A stretch of 64,000 nucleotides of DNA from Crocinitomicaceae bacterium. GTDB taxonomy: Bacteria; Bacteroidota; Bacteroidia; Flavobacteriales_D; Crocinitomicaceae. Both the position numbers and the translations under genes were made by a program. Below are positions 53,278-62,515 of this stretch, piece after piece (position 1 is the stretch's first letter; the number at the start of each line of letters is the position of its first letter). The notes below the pieces were generated by a model. It worked only from the letters and a program-made list of their open reading frames with translations. It had not been told where the DNA came from and made no database searches. The stretch covers positions 19,713 to 83,712 of the forward strand of contig JAGOBK010000009.1 of NCBI GenBank assembly GCA_017983465.1, written 5' to 3'.

Positions 53278-55779
53278 CTAAAATTCAAATGGTACTTCTG
53301 ATTCGTCCACTGTTTCTGGCTGTGGAGCGTCCGTGCAATCATACGCTTCTTGATCGTAATCATCCGGTGGAAGGAAATCTCTTGTGGACAAAGCAATAAC
53401 TGGATCTTTGTATACACGCTGCATATAGTAACCATAAATCGGCAAGGCCATGCGTGCCCCTTGTCCCCATGTCATGCTTTGGAATCGAACAGCGCGATCT
53501 TCCGCACCTACCCAAACACCAGTAACAAGTTCTGGAGTGATTCCAATAAACCATCCATCAGAGTTATTTTGAGTTGTCCCCGTTTTACCAGCCGTTGGTG
53601 CAGTAACACCTCCCCAACTTCTTCCACTTCGAAGACTTCCGGCAGTTCCATATTGAACAACACCTTTCATCATTTTCAAAATTTCGTAAGCAACTGTAGA
53701 GTTTAAGGCTTGCTCGCGGTGTTCTGTAGCACTGTAAATTACTTTACCATTGCGATCTGTAATACGCTCGATTGTAGTAGGACGAACGTAAATTCCGTTA
53801 TTCGGGAAGATACATTGTGCAGCCACCAATTGATACAGCGAAAGATCCATACTTCCTAAACACATGGAAGGAACGACATCGTTTTTATTTAATTCGATTT
53901 CTGTTTTTCTCAACAATTTTTCGATTTGGAACGGTCCCCCAATTTTTTGAACTGGATTGAATGCACCCATACGTGCCATAACGGCAACAGTAGTTGGGTT
54001 CGATGATTGGGCTAATCCATCTTTTACTGAACCGGCTGGCGTACCTTGGGGACAATATTGACCGACTACCTTATTCTGATCATCGACTAAATCCACACAA
54101 TATTCACCTGCAGAAAAAGTGGTACATGGATTCACAACTTTCATGGAAAGCGCAGCTGCGTATACAAACGGTTTAATCGTTGATCCAACTTGTCGTTTAC
54201 CTTGACGCACGTGATCATATCCGAAATGCTTGAAATTCACACCACCAACCCAAGCGCGTACGAATCCTGAAGAAGGATCCATCGATAAAAGTCCGGCGTG
54301 TAAAAACGCTTTGTAATAACGGATGGAGTCATTTGGGGTCATGGTAGTATCACGTTCACCGCTCCATGAAAAAACGGTCATTGCAGTAGGAGTATCGAAA
54401 CTTTTTCTGATGTCACTGTCTGTGTAGCCCGCTAATGTCATATTTTGAAAGCGTCCAGAAGAAGTTCGTGCGGATTCCATAATCTGATTCACCATTTTGG
54501 TTTCAATGGCATTCGAGAAAGGATAATTTTTTACCCGACGGTTGTTCAGATCAAATTGTGGTTGCAATTCCTCCTTGATGTGACGTTCAACGGCATATTC
54601 CGCATATCGCTGAAGAGAAGGGTTTAAGGTCGTATAGATTTTAAGTCCGTCACTATAAATATCGAATGGCTCACCCTCTTCGTTCACATATTTATAGGAT
54701 CCATCTTCGTTTTTCGTTTGAAGAATTTCAGTGACTTCTTTTCGCAAGGACTCACGGAAATACGGTGCCATTCCTTCCTTGTGATCTAAAGATTTATAAT
54801 TAATCACGATAGGAGCGGTTTTTAAACGGTCGTATTCTGCTTGAGTTAATTTGTTTTTAATTCCCTCGTTATCCGCTTTACTATTCTTTAACCATTGAAA
54901 CAACACTTGGTTTCTTCGGGAAAGGGCACGTAAAGAGTCCTCTACACGAATATCTGCCATTTGAGCTGCGGTTACTTTTTCCGGTGCAATTCCCGCACGC
55001 TCCGCTGCTTTGTTTCGGTAGTTTTTGATTTTGTATTTGTATGGGTTGAACAAATCCGGATTTTTACACATTCCAACAAGTACAGCTGCTTCAATTTTGG
55101 AGAGTTCTCTTGGTCTTTTATTAAAGTAGACACGGGAAGCATTTTCAATACCAACCGCATTGTACAAGAAATCAAATTGGTTTAAGTACATCGTAATGAT
55201 TTCCTCTTTAGTAAAGCGTTCCTCCAAACGTTTCGCAATGATATTTTCACGTGCTTTTTCATTCAAACGACGGAATTTCCCAAGGAATCCACCCAAAGGA
55301 AGGTCAAAACTTTCTCCATTTGCGCGGGCTAATTCAGCTAATTGGCGTTGTCTTAGTGTATAAATCAATTTTGCCAATTGTTGTGTAATTGTGGAAGCAC
55401 CGCCTTTTCGCCCTAAACTAGCAAAGGATCGAACGAGTCCTTTGAAATCCACCCCAGAATGACTGTAAAAACGTTCATCCTCTGTGGAAATCAACGCATC
55501 AAATACGTAAGGAGAGATTTCGCGGTATTTTACACTCGTGCGATTAACAGCCCAAAAGCGACCAATAACGGTATCTTCTTTCACGCTTTTTTTCGCTATA
55601 ATCAGTGATGCTTGTAATTCAGGGGGATTATCCAAACTTGCAACAGATGGCAATACACTTTCTGATTGCAAAAGCAATAGTGCTGCAACCAAGATGAAAG
55701 GGATTAATGAAATACCCCAAAATAGTTTCGTGTATTTTTTTGTTTCTTCTTCGGTCATTTTCACTTCCTTATTTTTCAT
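53278..55779 (-). CDS. Penicillin-binding protein 1A (bifunctional)
   Basis: An 833-residue class A PBP. A short cytoplasmic start and one membrane helix (about 19-40), then glycosyltransferase motifs (STEDERFYSHSGVDF with the catalytic Glu, STITQQLAK, KEEIITMYLN), and the transpeptidase with GSTIKPFVYAA (Ser-x-x-Lys), SSN and AGKTGTTQNN. It polymerises and cross-links peptidoglycan. It starts 19 bases after rodA. An internal ATG seven codons in is possible. Confidence 0.95.
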   Translation of the reverse strand: MKNKEVKMTEEETKKYTKLFWGISLIPFILVAALLLLQSESVLPSVASLDNPPELQASLIIAKKSVKEDTVIGRFWAVNRTSVKYREISPYVFDALISTEDERFYSHSGVDFKGLVRSFASLGRKGGASTITQQLAKLIYTLRQRQLAELARANGESFDLPLGGFLGKFRRLNEKARENIIAKRLEERFTKEEIITMYLNQFDFLYNAVGIENASRVYFNKRPRELSKIEAAVLVGMCKNPDLFNPYKYKIKNYRNKAAERAGIAPEKVTAAQMADIRVEDSLRALSRRNQVLFQWLKNSKADNEGIKNKLTQAEYDRLKTAPIVINYKSLDHKEGMAPYFRESLRKEVTEILQTKNEDGSYKYVNEEGEPFDIYSDGLKIYTTLNPSLQRYAEYAVERHIKEELQPQFDLNNRRVKNYPFSNAIETKMVNQIMESARTSSGRFQNMTLAGYTDSDIRKSFDTPTAMTVFSWSGERDTTMTPNDSIRYYKAFLHAGLLSMDPSSGFVRAWVGGVNFKHFGYDHVRQGKRQVGSTIKPFVYAAALSMKVVNPCTTFSAGEYCVDLVDDQNKVVGQYCPQGTPAGSVKDGLAQSSNPTTVAVMARMGAFNPVQKIGGPFQIEKLLRKTEIELNKNDVVPSMCLGSMDLSLYQLVAAQCIFPNNGIYVRPTTIERITDRNGKVIYSATEHREQALNSTVAYEILKMMKGVVQYGTAGSLRSGRSWGGVTAPTAGKTGTTQNNSDGWFIGITPELVTGVWVGAEDRAVRFQSMTWGQGARMALPIYGYYMQRVYKDPVIALSTRDFLPPDDYDQEAYDCTDAPQPETVDESEVPFEF

Positions 55780-55798
55780 AATTCAAAATTAAAGACAA

Positions 55799-57193
55799 TT
55801 ATCTTAACACATCTTTTCGTTGACTGTCCAATTTCAGTAGGATAAACATCATCATACAAAAGGACATCATAGAAGATCCACCGTAACTAAAAAACGGCAA
55901 CGGAATTCCAATTACTGGCGCAAATCCGATGTTCATTCCAATATTTATGGCAAAGTGATAAAATAAAATCATCCCAACACAATAGGCGTAGACTCGGTTA
56001 AATATGGAACGTTGTCGTTCCGCAATGAGGATGATACGGATTAACATAAACAAGTACAGTCCGAATAGAAATATGATACCAACAAATCCCCATTCTTCGG
56101 CAAATGGACAGAAAATAAAATCTGTTTCACTCTCCGGCACGTGATTACTTTCTACACTCGAAACAGATGCTTTGTTGTATCCTTTTCCAAGAAGTCCACC
56201 AGATCCAACTGCTGCCATTGCTCGATTTCTATTGTAATCTTTTCCATTTGGATCTTCACGGAGTCCTAAAAACAATTCAATTCTATCCTTTTGATGCGTT
56301 GCCAAACTGTTGAATCCATTGTCAACAATAAAAGACAAGCTACTTGTTAAAATGAATCCAAGAACGATGATGACCGTCCCTCTTGTTCGTTCTCTTTTTG
56401 CGGAAAATCGTTGAAGAAATAAGATGGCTAAAAGCGAGAAAATCAACAGGGTAGAAATGACTCCAATCGAACCTGAAACAGGAAACGGAAGGAAGAAAAA
56501 GTCCAATTGCACTGAGTTCAATAATAGTGTGATCACGCTTATGAAAATCATCACAAACAAAATGGGAATGAAGTGACTGCCTACCCAAGTTTCCTTAAAA
56601 CGAACACCTGGAATACTATTCACAAAGCTTAAAATAATGGGGTCGAATGTAAGTCCTTCACGGTACATCACAAACAAAAAGGAGGTAAAAACGACAAATG
56701 TTCCAGCATCTGGTTGTAATAAAATAAGCGCCATCGGCACCAATAAAATGGCACTTGCGGTCATGACACTACTGATGTTTTGTTGTTTCACGCTAATTCC
56801 ACTGATGTATTTAGCCAAAAGAAGTGCGGTCGATATTTTGGCAAATTCCGCTGGCTGTATCCCCATGCTTCCGATACCAATCCATGCACGAGCCCCATGT
56901 ACGGCTGGCATGAAAAGCACGATGACTAATAGTAAAAGCGTAAATCCATAAATTGGAAAAGCAAAGCGTCGGTAAATATCCGAATCAATTAAAAACACAA
57001 TTAAACCAAGAAATAAGGACACTACAATCCATATTAATTGTTTTCCATACATCATGGAAACATCATAAATGGCAGGATGCAAATCATCATAAGCAACTGA
57101 GTAAAGCGTCGCCATTCCCGTCACCAACATCACCATAAAAGTGATAAACAGTGGCCAATCTAAGTGCTCAACTAAACTTTCTTCCTTTCTCAT
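55799..57193 (-). CDS. rodA: Rod shape-determining protein RodA (SEDS glycosyltransferase)
   Basis: A 464-residue SEDS protein with about ten membrane helices. Family landmarks include QPAEFAK, QPDAGTFVVF (the conserved Q-P-D), ESETDFIFCPFAEEWGF and PFFSYGGSSMM near the C-terminus. It polymerises glycan strands with PBP2 in elongation. The start overlaps the mrdA end by 4 bases. Confidence 0.95.
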   Translation of the reverse strand: MRKEESLVEHLDWPLFITFMVMLVTGMATLYSVAYDDLHPAIYDVSMMYGKQLIWIVVSLFLGLIVFLIDSDIYRRFAFPIYGFTLLLLVIVLFMPAVHGARAWIGIGSMGIQPAEFAKISTALLLAKYISGISVKQQNISSVMTASAILLVPMALILLQPDAGTFVVFTSFLFVMYREGLTFDPIILSFVNSIPGVRFKETWVGSHFIPILFVMIFISVITLLLNSVQLDFFFLPFPVSGSIGVISTLLIFSLLAILFLQRFSAKRERTRGTVIIVLGFILTSSLSFIVDNGFNSLATHQKDRIELFLGLREDPNGKDYNRNRAMAAVGSGGLLGKGYNKASVSSVESNHVPESETDFIFCPFAEEWGFVGIIFLFGLYLFMLIRIILIAERQRSIFNRVYAYCVGMILFYHFAINIGMNIGFAPVIGIPLPFFSYGGSSMMSFCMMMFILLKLDSQRKDVLR

Positions 57194-59061
57194 TGTCCGG
57201 GAGTTGATATGTAGGCCAATTTAGCTTCCAAGATGCGTTTTTCTTTTTCTTTGTCAGTAATTTTTCGTTTGATGTATTTCTCAATCATCAAGCTCGCAAT
57301 AGGTGCCGCCCAAGTTCCACCGAATCCAGCATTTTCTACGAATACAGCGATCGCGATTTTTGGCTTATTCATTGGCGCAAAGGCAATAAATACAGAGTGG
57401 TCTTCCCCGTGTGGATTTTGTACGGTACCTGTTTTTCCGCAAATCATGATGTTCTCCAGTCGTGCCATGCGTGCAGTTCCACCATTCTCGTTTACAACGC
57501 GTCTCATCCCTTCAATCACCGGCCAGAAGTGTCTCGCATTGACCATTGTTCGTTTTTTCGTGCGATACTCGACTAAGGGACCTTTGCGCCCGATGGACTT
57601 GACAAAATGGGGAACATAGTACCAGCCTTTGTTGGCAATGATGGCAGCAATATTCGCCATATGCAATGGAGTCAATTTAACTTCTCCTTGTCCAATGGAT
57701 ATGGAGCGTATAGTCGAGAATGCCCATTGGTGATGTCCATACCATTTGTCATAGTATTTTGCATCCGGAATTAATCCTGGACGTTGTCCAGAAACATCAG
57801 CGTCCAATGTTTTACCTAGTCCAAAACTTGTCATGTATCTGTGCCACTTATTGAGTCCGTATTCGGCATCAGCAAATAGTCTTTTTTTCTTTCCTTGTTG
57901 AATAATGCGTCGGACAACCGCGTAGTAATATGGATTACAGGAATATTGAACTGCCTCTGCCACATTGCGTGCGGAAGGGTGGTTGTGACAACCAACCATG
58001 CTTTTATCGCAGGGAAATCCAGAGTCCTCCGTGATGACTCCTTCTTGCATGCCAATTAAGGATTGCACCAATTTAAAAATAGAACCGGGAGGATATTCCG
58101 CCTGAAGTGGGCGAGGAAACAATGGCATGTTTTTATCCAAGGCAAGTTTCGGATAGTTTTCACTAATGTTTCGTTTGCCGACCAACATATTGGGATCGTA
58201 AGATGGAGCAGACACCATCGCTAGAATCTCTCCAGTGGATGGCTCAATCGCTACGATACATCCCTTTTTGTTTTTCATTAATTTCTCCCCATAGGACTGA
58301 ATAATCATATCCATCCCAAGTTTCAACGGATCTGCTTGACGAGCTGTGGTATCGTATTTTCCATCAGCGAAAGGTTCAATGGCATTGTTCAATGCAGACG
58401 TAACAATGTATTTAATTCCCTTTCTTCCGCGTAATTCACGCTCATAGAATTTTTCGATTCCAGATCTTCCAATGTTATCTCCTGGTCTGTAAAAGCGATC
58501 GCTTTCTACTTCTTCGCGGTTTACTTCGGACAAGTAACCCATAATATTCGCACCACTTTTAAACGGATAATTTCGCATGCTGGTCACTTTCTCATAGAAA
58601 CCAGGGAAATTTTCAAGGTGAGGAGCGATACTAGAAATCTCTTCTAAGGTTAACTCCTTTAAAAATGGATATTTACGTATTTTCTGGTAGTTAGAAGTGC
58701 GTTTCCCTGTGATTTTATTGTAATAAGTTCCTTCACCCTTGACAATTTCTTTAAATCGATTTCGCACATCTTTAACCGTCCACCCAATTAGCTTAGCGAA
58801 GGCTGCTGTATCGAGGTGCTTGATTTCATCTTCGACCATCATCAAGTTGAAATAGGTGCGATTGGAAACGATTTTCATTCCATTTCGATCGAAAACAACA
58901 CCTCTTGGTGGAGTAATTTCAATACGCTTTTCCGCAACTTCATGCGCGCGTAGTGTCCAAGTGTCGTCTACAACTTGCATGTAAAACAACCGAAATGTAT
59001 ACAAGAAACCCACCAAAATGATGAACGCCAAGATTACATAACGTCGGATGTCAAAATTCAT
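57190..59061 (-). CDS. mrdA: Penicillin-binding protein 2
   Basis: A 623-residue class B PBP. One N-terminal membrane helix, a dimerisation domain, and the transpeptidase with PGSIFKLVQ (catalytic Ser-x-x-Lys), YSCNPYYY (S-x-N) and CGKTGTVQNPHGEDHSVF (KTG). It is the cross-linking partner of RodA, and the genes overlap by 4 bases. It also overlaps mreD by 4 bases. Confidence 0.95.
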   Translation of the reverse strand: MNFDIRRYVILAFIILVGFLYTFRLFYMQVVDDTWTLRAHEVAEKRIEITPPRGVVFDRNGMKIVSNRTYFNLMMVEDEIKHLDTAAFAKLIGWTVKDVRNRFKEIVKGEGTYYNKITGKRTSNYQKIRKYPFLKELTLEEISSIAPHLENFPGFYEKVTSMRNYPFKSGANIMGYLSEVNREEVESDRFYRPGDNIGRSGIEKFYERELRGRKGIKYIVTSALNNAIEPFADGKYDTTARQADPLKLGMDMIIQSYGEKLMKNKKGCIVAIEPSTGEILAMVSAPSYDPNMLVGKRNISENYPKLALDKNMPLFPRPLQAEYPPGSIFKLVQSLIGMQEGVITEDSGFPCDKSMVGCHNHPSARNVAEAVQYSCNPYYYAVVRRIIQQGKKKRLFADAEYGLNKWHRYMTSFGLGKTLDADVSGQRPGLIPDAKYYDKWYGHHQWAFSTIRSISIGQGEVKLTPLHMANIAAIIANKGWYYVPHFVKSIGRKGPLVEYRTKKRTMVNARHFWPVIEGMRRVVNENGGTARMARLENIMICGKTGTVQNPHGEDHSVFIAFAPMNKPKIAIAVFVENAGFGGTWAAPIASLMIEKYIKRKITDKEKEKRILEAKLAYISTPGQ

Positions 59062-59573
59062 TTCGTTTTGGATTTTTTAATCAAAAAGCTTTGCAACAAC
59101 AAACAAATCAAAAAGGATGGAATAGCACTAAAGATTGTTTTTTGGAGAATAAAAAAGAATTGGTTGAATTGAAAAATCTCCACTAAGAAATACCATAAAT
59201 GGTGAATTAAGAGTAGAATTCCGAATACATAGGTAAACCAGCGATTCCCCATGTCGAAGACATTCGGTTCTTTGAGGGGGTCATAACCTTCACGCGGACC
59301 GTAGAATTTAAATACAATTGGACGAAAATACGCCATCATGACAAGTGATGAAGCATGTAGCCCGTAGGTATTGGAAAAAATATCGATGATAATCCCCATT
59401 AAAAACGCCAACCCCATTAACGAGATGACACCCAATTCAAAGGGAAGCAACATGATGAAAAGTGGATGAATCATCAAATGGAATCCATAACCAATTTCTA
59501 ATTGATTGAAAATCAAGGTTTGCAACACGACAAACACAATGAAGCGTATGATATTTTTCGTTAAGTTATTCAT
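59058..59573 (-). CDS. mreD: Rod shape-determining protein MreD
   Basis: A 171-residue integral membrane protein with about five helices and few charged residues except the ends. Sequence is poorly conserved in this family; the call rests on size, topology and position between mreC and mrdA, with 4-base overlaps on both sides. Confidence 0.88.
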   Translation of the reverse strand: MNNLTKNIIRFIVFVVLQTLIFNQLEIGYGFHLMIHPLFIMLLPFELGVISLMGLAFLMGIIIDIFSNTYGLHASSLVMMAYFRPIVFKFYGPREGYDPLKEPNVFDMGNRWFTYVFGILLLIHHLWYFLVEIFQFNQFFFILQKTIFSAIPSFLICLLLQSFLIKKSKTK

Positions 59574-60421
59574 CTCAATACATCTTCTTCTTCATCCGGC
59601 GGAATTTGTCCCTCCAATGCTTGTTGTTCTTCAATCATTAAATTTTTCACCACGTAAACGCGTTGTAATGTTCGGTAATCTTCTGAGTAACGAACCACAA
59701 CATTCCAAAGTGGTTCTCCTTCGATGGATTCAATGCGCTCCACTTTTCCAACTGGAATACCTTTAGGGAAAATCCCGGATCCACCGCGCGTAATCACACG
59801 CGACCATTTTTTAATGCGCAAATCATTCGATATTCCATCGATGGAACCGCGTCTCGGATCGTGTCCGTCCCATTTCAAGATTCCGGCCAAATGAATAGGT
59901 TCAATAATTACATCAATATTGATGTCTTTCGTCAAAACTGACTTCACCACACAGTAATGTTCACTGGTATTATGTACGATGCCAACAACGCCTTTATCTG
60001 AAAAAACGCCCATATTCGGCTTGACGCCTTGCTTGCTACCAATATTGAGTGTGAAATAGTTATTTCTTCTTGTGACAGATGAGTTGATCACCATTCCAGG
60101 GATATACGTGTATTGCTGTTTAAAAATCGTGTCCTCAACTTTAATTTTTCCTGCACTCAATGTATACATGAACTCTGGAAGTCGCTCGCGCAAACGAATG
60201 TTTTCACGTTGCAAGGCATAATTGTTTTTACTTAAATCAAAATGCTTCGTCACATCGTTTTCCCAAGTAAGAACTTTCGCTGTCACGTTAGAGGCTGTGG
60301 TTAGGTATTGACTCCTCGGAAAACTTAAAAATTGCACATAAATCACCAAGGAAATGATCTGCAAGGAAGCAAAGACCAAAAAGATTTGAAATCGACGTAA
60401 AAAGGCGATGAGATTGCGCAT
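59570..60421 (-). CDS. mreC: Rod shape-determining protein MreC
   Basis: A 283-residue bitopic protein: an N-terminal helix (about 10-30), a coiled-coil segment (about 60-90), and the beta-domain (MVINSSVTRRNNYFTLNIGSKQGVKPNMGV) with SKQGV typical of MreC. It starts the eight-gene minus-strand chain. No mreB precedes it: upstream are repeats and a tRNA gene. The promoter box ends 5 bases before the ATG. Confidence 0.93.
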   Translation of the reverse strand: MRNLIAFLRRFQIFLVFASLQIISLVIYVQFLSFPRSQYLTTASNVTAKVLTWENDVTKHFDLSKNNYALQRENIRLRERLPEFMYTLSAGKIKVEDTIFKQQYTYIPGMVINSSVTRRNNYFTLNIGSKQGVKPNMGVFSDKGVVGIVHNTSEHYCVVKSVLTKDINIDVIIEPIHLAGILKWDGHDPRRGSIDGISNDLRIKKWSRVITRGGSGIFPKGIPVGKVERIESIEGEPLWNVVVRYSEDYRTLQRVYVVKNLMIEEQQALEGQIPPDEEEDVLR

Positions 60422-60426
60422 AAAAA

Positions 60427-60434
60427 CAAAGGTA
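60427..60434 (-). promoter_or_regulatory. mreC operon -7 element, 5 bases before ATG
   Basis: TACCTTTG on the minus strand, followed by TTTTT and the ATG at 60421. Exact consensus; it predicts a leaderless start to the long cell-wall operon. Confidence 0.6.
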
Positions 60435-60822
60435 GTGAATGGCTTTTAGAACCGATATATCTGCCTGCGAATGATATTAACAAAATGAGGGAATTTATTA
60501 ATAGTTGATAAGTGCTCGGAGCTCAGTTTTGATTTCGCTTAGCTCAACACACGACGCTAATTAGCAAATTAGCACATTGAATAATTAGCACATTAAAACA
60601 TTAGCACATTAAAACACGAGCACAATCTTTCTAAAACTCGAGTTAACAAAGCATTACAATGATTTCTTACGTGGATTCGCTTAACTCATCCAGTAATCTC
60701 ACGAGTGATTTAGCACATTGTCACATTAGATCATTAGCAAATTAGTCCACTAGCACATTAAAAGTGACTAGGATTATTCGCTATCGCTCATGTTCCCTGT
60801 TGGACGTCGCTTCAAAGAATCT
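60435..60822. repeat. Non-coding region with 16-base tandem repeats
   Basis: No credible gene is seen between mreC and the tRNA. Three tandem copies of a 16-base unit beginning TTAGCACATT (60569-60584, 60585-60600, 60601-60616; the last two identical) are flanked by partial copies (60561-60568) and scattered relatives at 60710-60760 (TTAGCACATT, TCATTAGCAAATTAG, CTAGCACATTAAAA). It could be a structural or mutational repeat; no function is evident. Confidence 0.65.
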
Positions 60823-60860
60823 AAAAGCTAAGTTGCTGCGCAACTTTGGCTTTTTTTTGT
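60823..60860 (+). terminator. Terminator-like hairpin with T-run
   Basis: AAGTTG-CTGCG-CAACTT, extended by outer AGC/GCT, followed by eight T. It is on the plus strand, where no gene ends, so the transcript it ends is unknown; an unannotated RNA from the repeat region is possible. Confidence 0.55.
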
Positions 60861-60903
60861 TTCACTTCACTTACAAAAGCGAGCTTTTGGCGCGAGTTGA
60901 AAC

Positions 60904-60932
60904 AAAAAAAGCCAGCCTAAAGGCTAGCTTTT
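60904..60932 (-). terminator. Terminator of tRNA-Ser
   Basis: On the minus strand AAAAGC-T-AGCC-TTTA-GGCT-G-GCTTTTTTT, directly after the tRNA. The A-run on the other side makes it potentially bidirectional. Confidence 0.8.
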
Positions 60933-60940
60933 TGATTCTT

Positions 60941-61031
60941 TGGCGGAGAGAGCGGGATTCGAACCCGCGATAAGCTTTAGGCCTATACACACTTTCCAGG
61001 CGTGCTCCTTCAACCACTCGGACACCTCTCC
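60941..61031 (-). tRNA. tRNA-Ser (anticodon GGA)
   Basis: A 91-base minus-strand tRNA with encoded CCA (60941-60943). The acceptor begins GGAGAGG (61031 inward) and pairs with TCTCTCC before the G discriminator; the anticodon loop CTGGAAA holds GGA; a long variable arm, typical of serine tRNAs, and the T loop GGTTCGAATCC are clear. It decodes UCC/UCU. Confidence 0.97.
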
Positions 61032-61074
61032 AGGTATTTAATGGAGTGCAAAAGTAATGAAAAGTTCTGATTAC

Positions 61075-62433
61075 TCAAGAACCATAGATCAGAAGTCCTA
61101 TGGAGAAGTAAATAAATAATCCAATGATGTCATTTAGCGTAGTCACAAATGGACCAATTGCCAAGGCTGGATCTACCTTGTAACGATTTAGAACTAACGG
61201 GAATAATGTTCCGAAAATAGCCGCAAATAAGATAACAGTGAACAAGGAAATACTTACAACAATTCCCAATTCTGAGTTTTCAAAAACGGATGCAACACCA
61301 AAAATTAATGTGGCTAAAAAGAGTCCATTTAACAAGCCAACTTTCGCTTCTCGCCATAATTTTGGTAGAATTCTTCCTAAATCTTTATCCCCACGAGCTA
61401 ATGATTGAACAACAATCGCGGAAGATTGAACGCCAACATTACCTCCCATCGCGGTAATTAAGGGAATGAAAAAGGCCATTGCCGGAATCTTTGTAATGCT
61501 TCCTTCAAAATTTGAAATGACTTTTGCTCCGATAGTTCCACCAACCATAGCGATGACTAACCAGGGTAATCTTGAACGACTTATTCGCCAGGTACTTGCG
61601 TTTGAGTCCACGCTATCAGTAATACCAGTTGCCATCTGGAAATCTTTATCTGCTTCTTCCTTGATGTAATCGACAACGTCATCTAAGGTAATGCGTCCAA
61701 CTAATTTGTTTTGATAATCAACAACAGGCACCGATACTAAATCGTATTTCTCCATCACCATTGCTACGACCTCTGCAGAGTCGCTTGCTTTGACGGAAAT
61801 GATTTTCTTCGACTGGTAAATGTCCGCGATTTTCGTTTTGGCGTTTGCAAATAACAGACGTTTTAGAGACAAAACCCCTAACAAACGATCCTGTTCATCC
61901 ACCACAAAAATATTATATACTTTTTCTACGTCTTCGGCTTGTTTGCGCAATTCAATGATTGCACGGTTCACTGGCCAAGATACATGTGCTTGAAAAAACT
62001 CTTTTTGCATGAGTCCCCCTGCTGTATCATCGTCGTAATTTAATAAGTCAACGATGTCTTCTGCCGCTTCGTCATCCTCCATTTGCGAGATGACTTCACG
62101 TATCTTTTCTTCGGTTAAATCACCGAGGATATCGGCGGCATCATCGGAATCTAGATTTTCGAGCTGGTCGGCAATTTCTTTGGATGATAAAGAGGCTAAG
62201 AATCGATCTCGAATTTCTTCGTCCAACTCCATGAGGATGTCGGCTTGGGTTTCTTCGTCAACTAAAAAGTAAAGGTATCTAGCTTCATCATTAGTCAGGG
62301 TATCGATGATCTCAGCAACCTCTGCATGGTGAAGTTCAAGGACGTTTTCTTGAATCCAAGATAAATCTTGTTCTGCGATTTTTGTTCGCAGCAATTGAAT
62401 AAATTCCTTGGTCAGTTCGAAACGCACGTTCAA
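61075..62433 (-). CDS. mgtE: Magnesium transporter MgtE
   Basis: A 452-residue MgtE. An N-terminal alpha-superhelix (IIDTLTNDEARYLYFLVDEETQADILMELDEE), two CBS domains (about 140-260), and five membrane helices with PLITAMGGNVGVQSSA and FGTLFPLVLNRYKVDPALAIGPFVTTLND, which line the pore. The N domain and CBS bind magnesium and close the channel. The start is TTG at 62433 or GTG at 62427. Identity is firm. Confidence 0.95.
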   Translation of the reverse strand: MNVRFELTKEFIQLLRTKIAEQDLSWIQENVLELHHAEVAEIIDTLTNDEARYLYFLVDEETQADILMELDEEIRDRFLASLSSKEIADQLENLDSDDAADILGDLTEEKIREVISQMEDDEAAEDIVDLLNYDDDTAGGLMQKEFFQAHVSWPVNRAIIELRKQAEDVEKVYNIFVVDEQDRLLGVLSLKRLLFANAKTKIADIYQSKKIISVKASDSAEVVAMVMEKYDLVSVPVVDYQNKLVGRITLDDVVDYIKEEADKDFQMATGITDSVDSNASTWRISRSRLPWLVIAMVGGTIGAKVISNFEGSITKIPAMAFFIPLITAMGGNVGVQSSAIVVQSLARGDKDLGRILPKLWREAKVGLLNGLFLATLIFGVASVFENSELGIVVSISLFTVILFAAIFGTLFPLVLNRYKVDPALAIGPFVTTLNDIIGLFIYFSIGLLIYGS

Positions 62434-62441
62434 CTTTTTTC

Positions 62442-62449
62442 CAAAGATA
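62442..62449 (-). promoter_or_regulatory. mgtE -7 element
   Basis: TATCTTTG on the minus strand, 8 bases from the TTG at 62433 and 14 from the GTG at 62427. Confidence 0.5.
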
Positions 62450-62515
62450 CGGATTTGCCTTTGAAAGGTTTAGATTATGACATGATGAAATCGTTAAGGA
62501 ACGAAATCAAAGCAA

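Noticed and set aside
60561..60764. CRISPR array
   Set aside because: The repeated unit is 16 bases with no unique spacers and no cas genes nearby.
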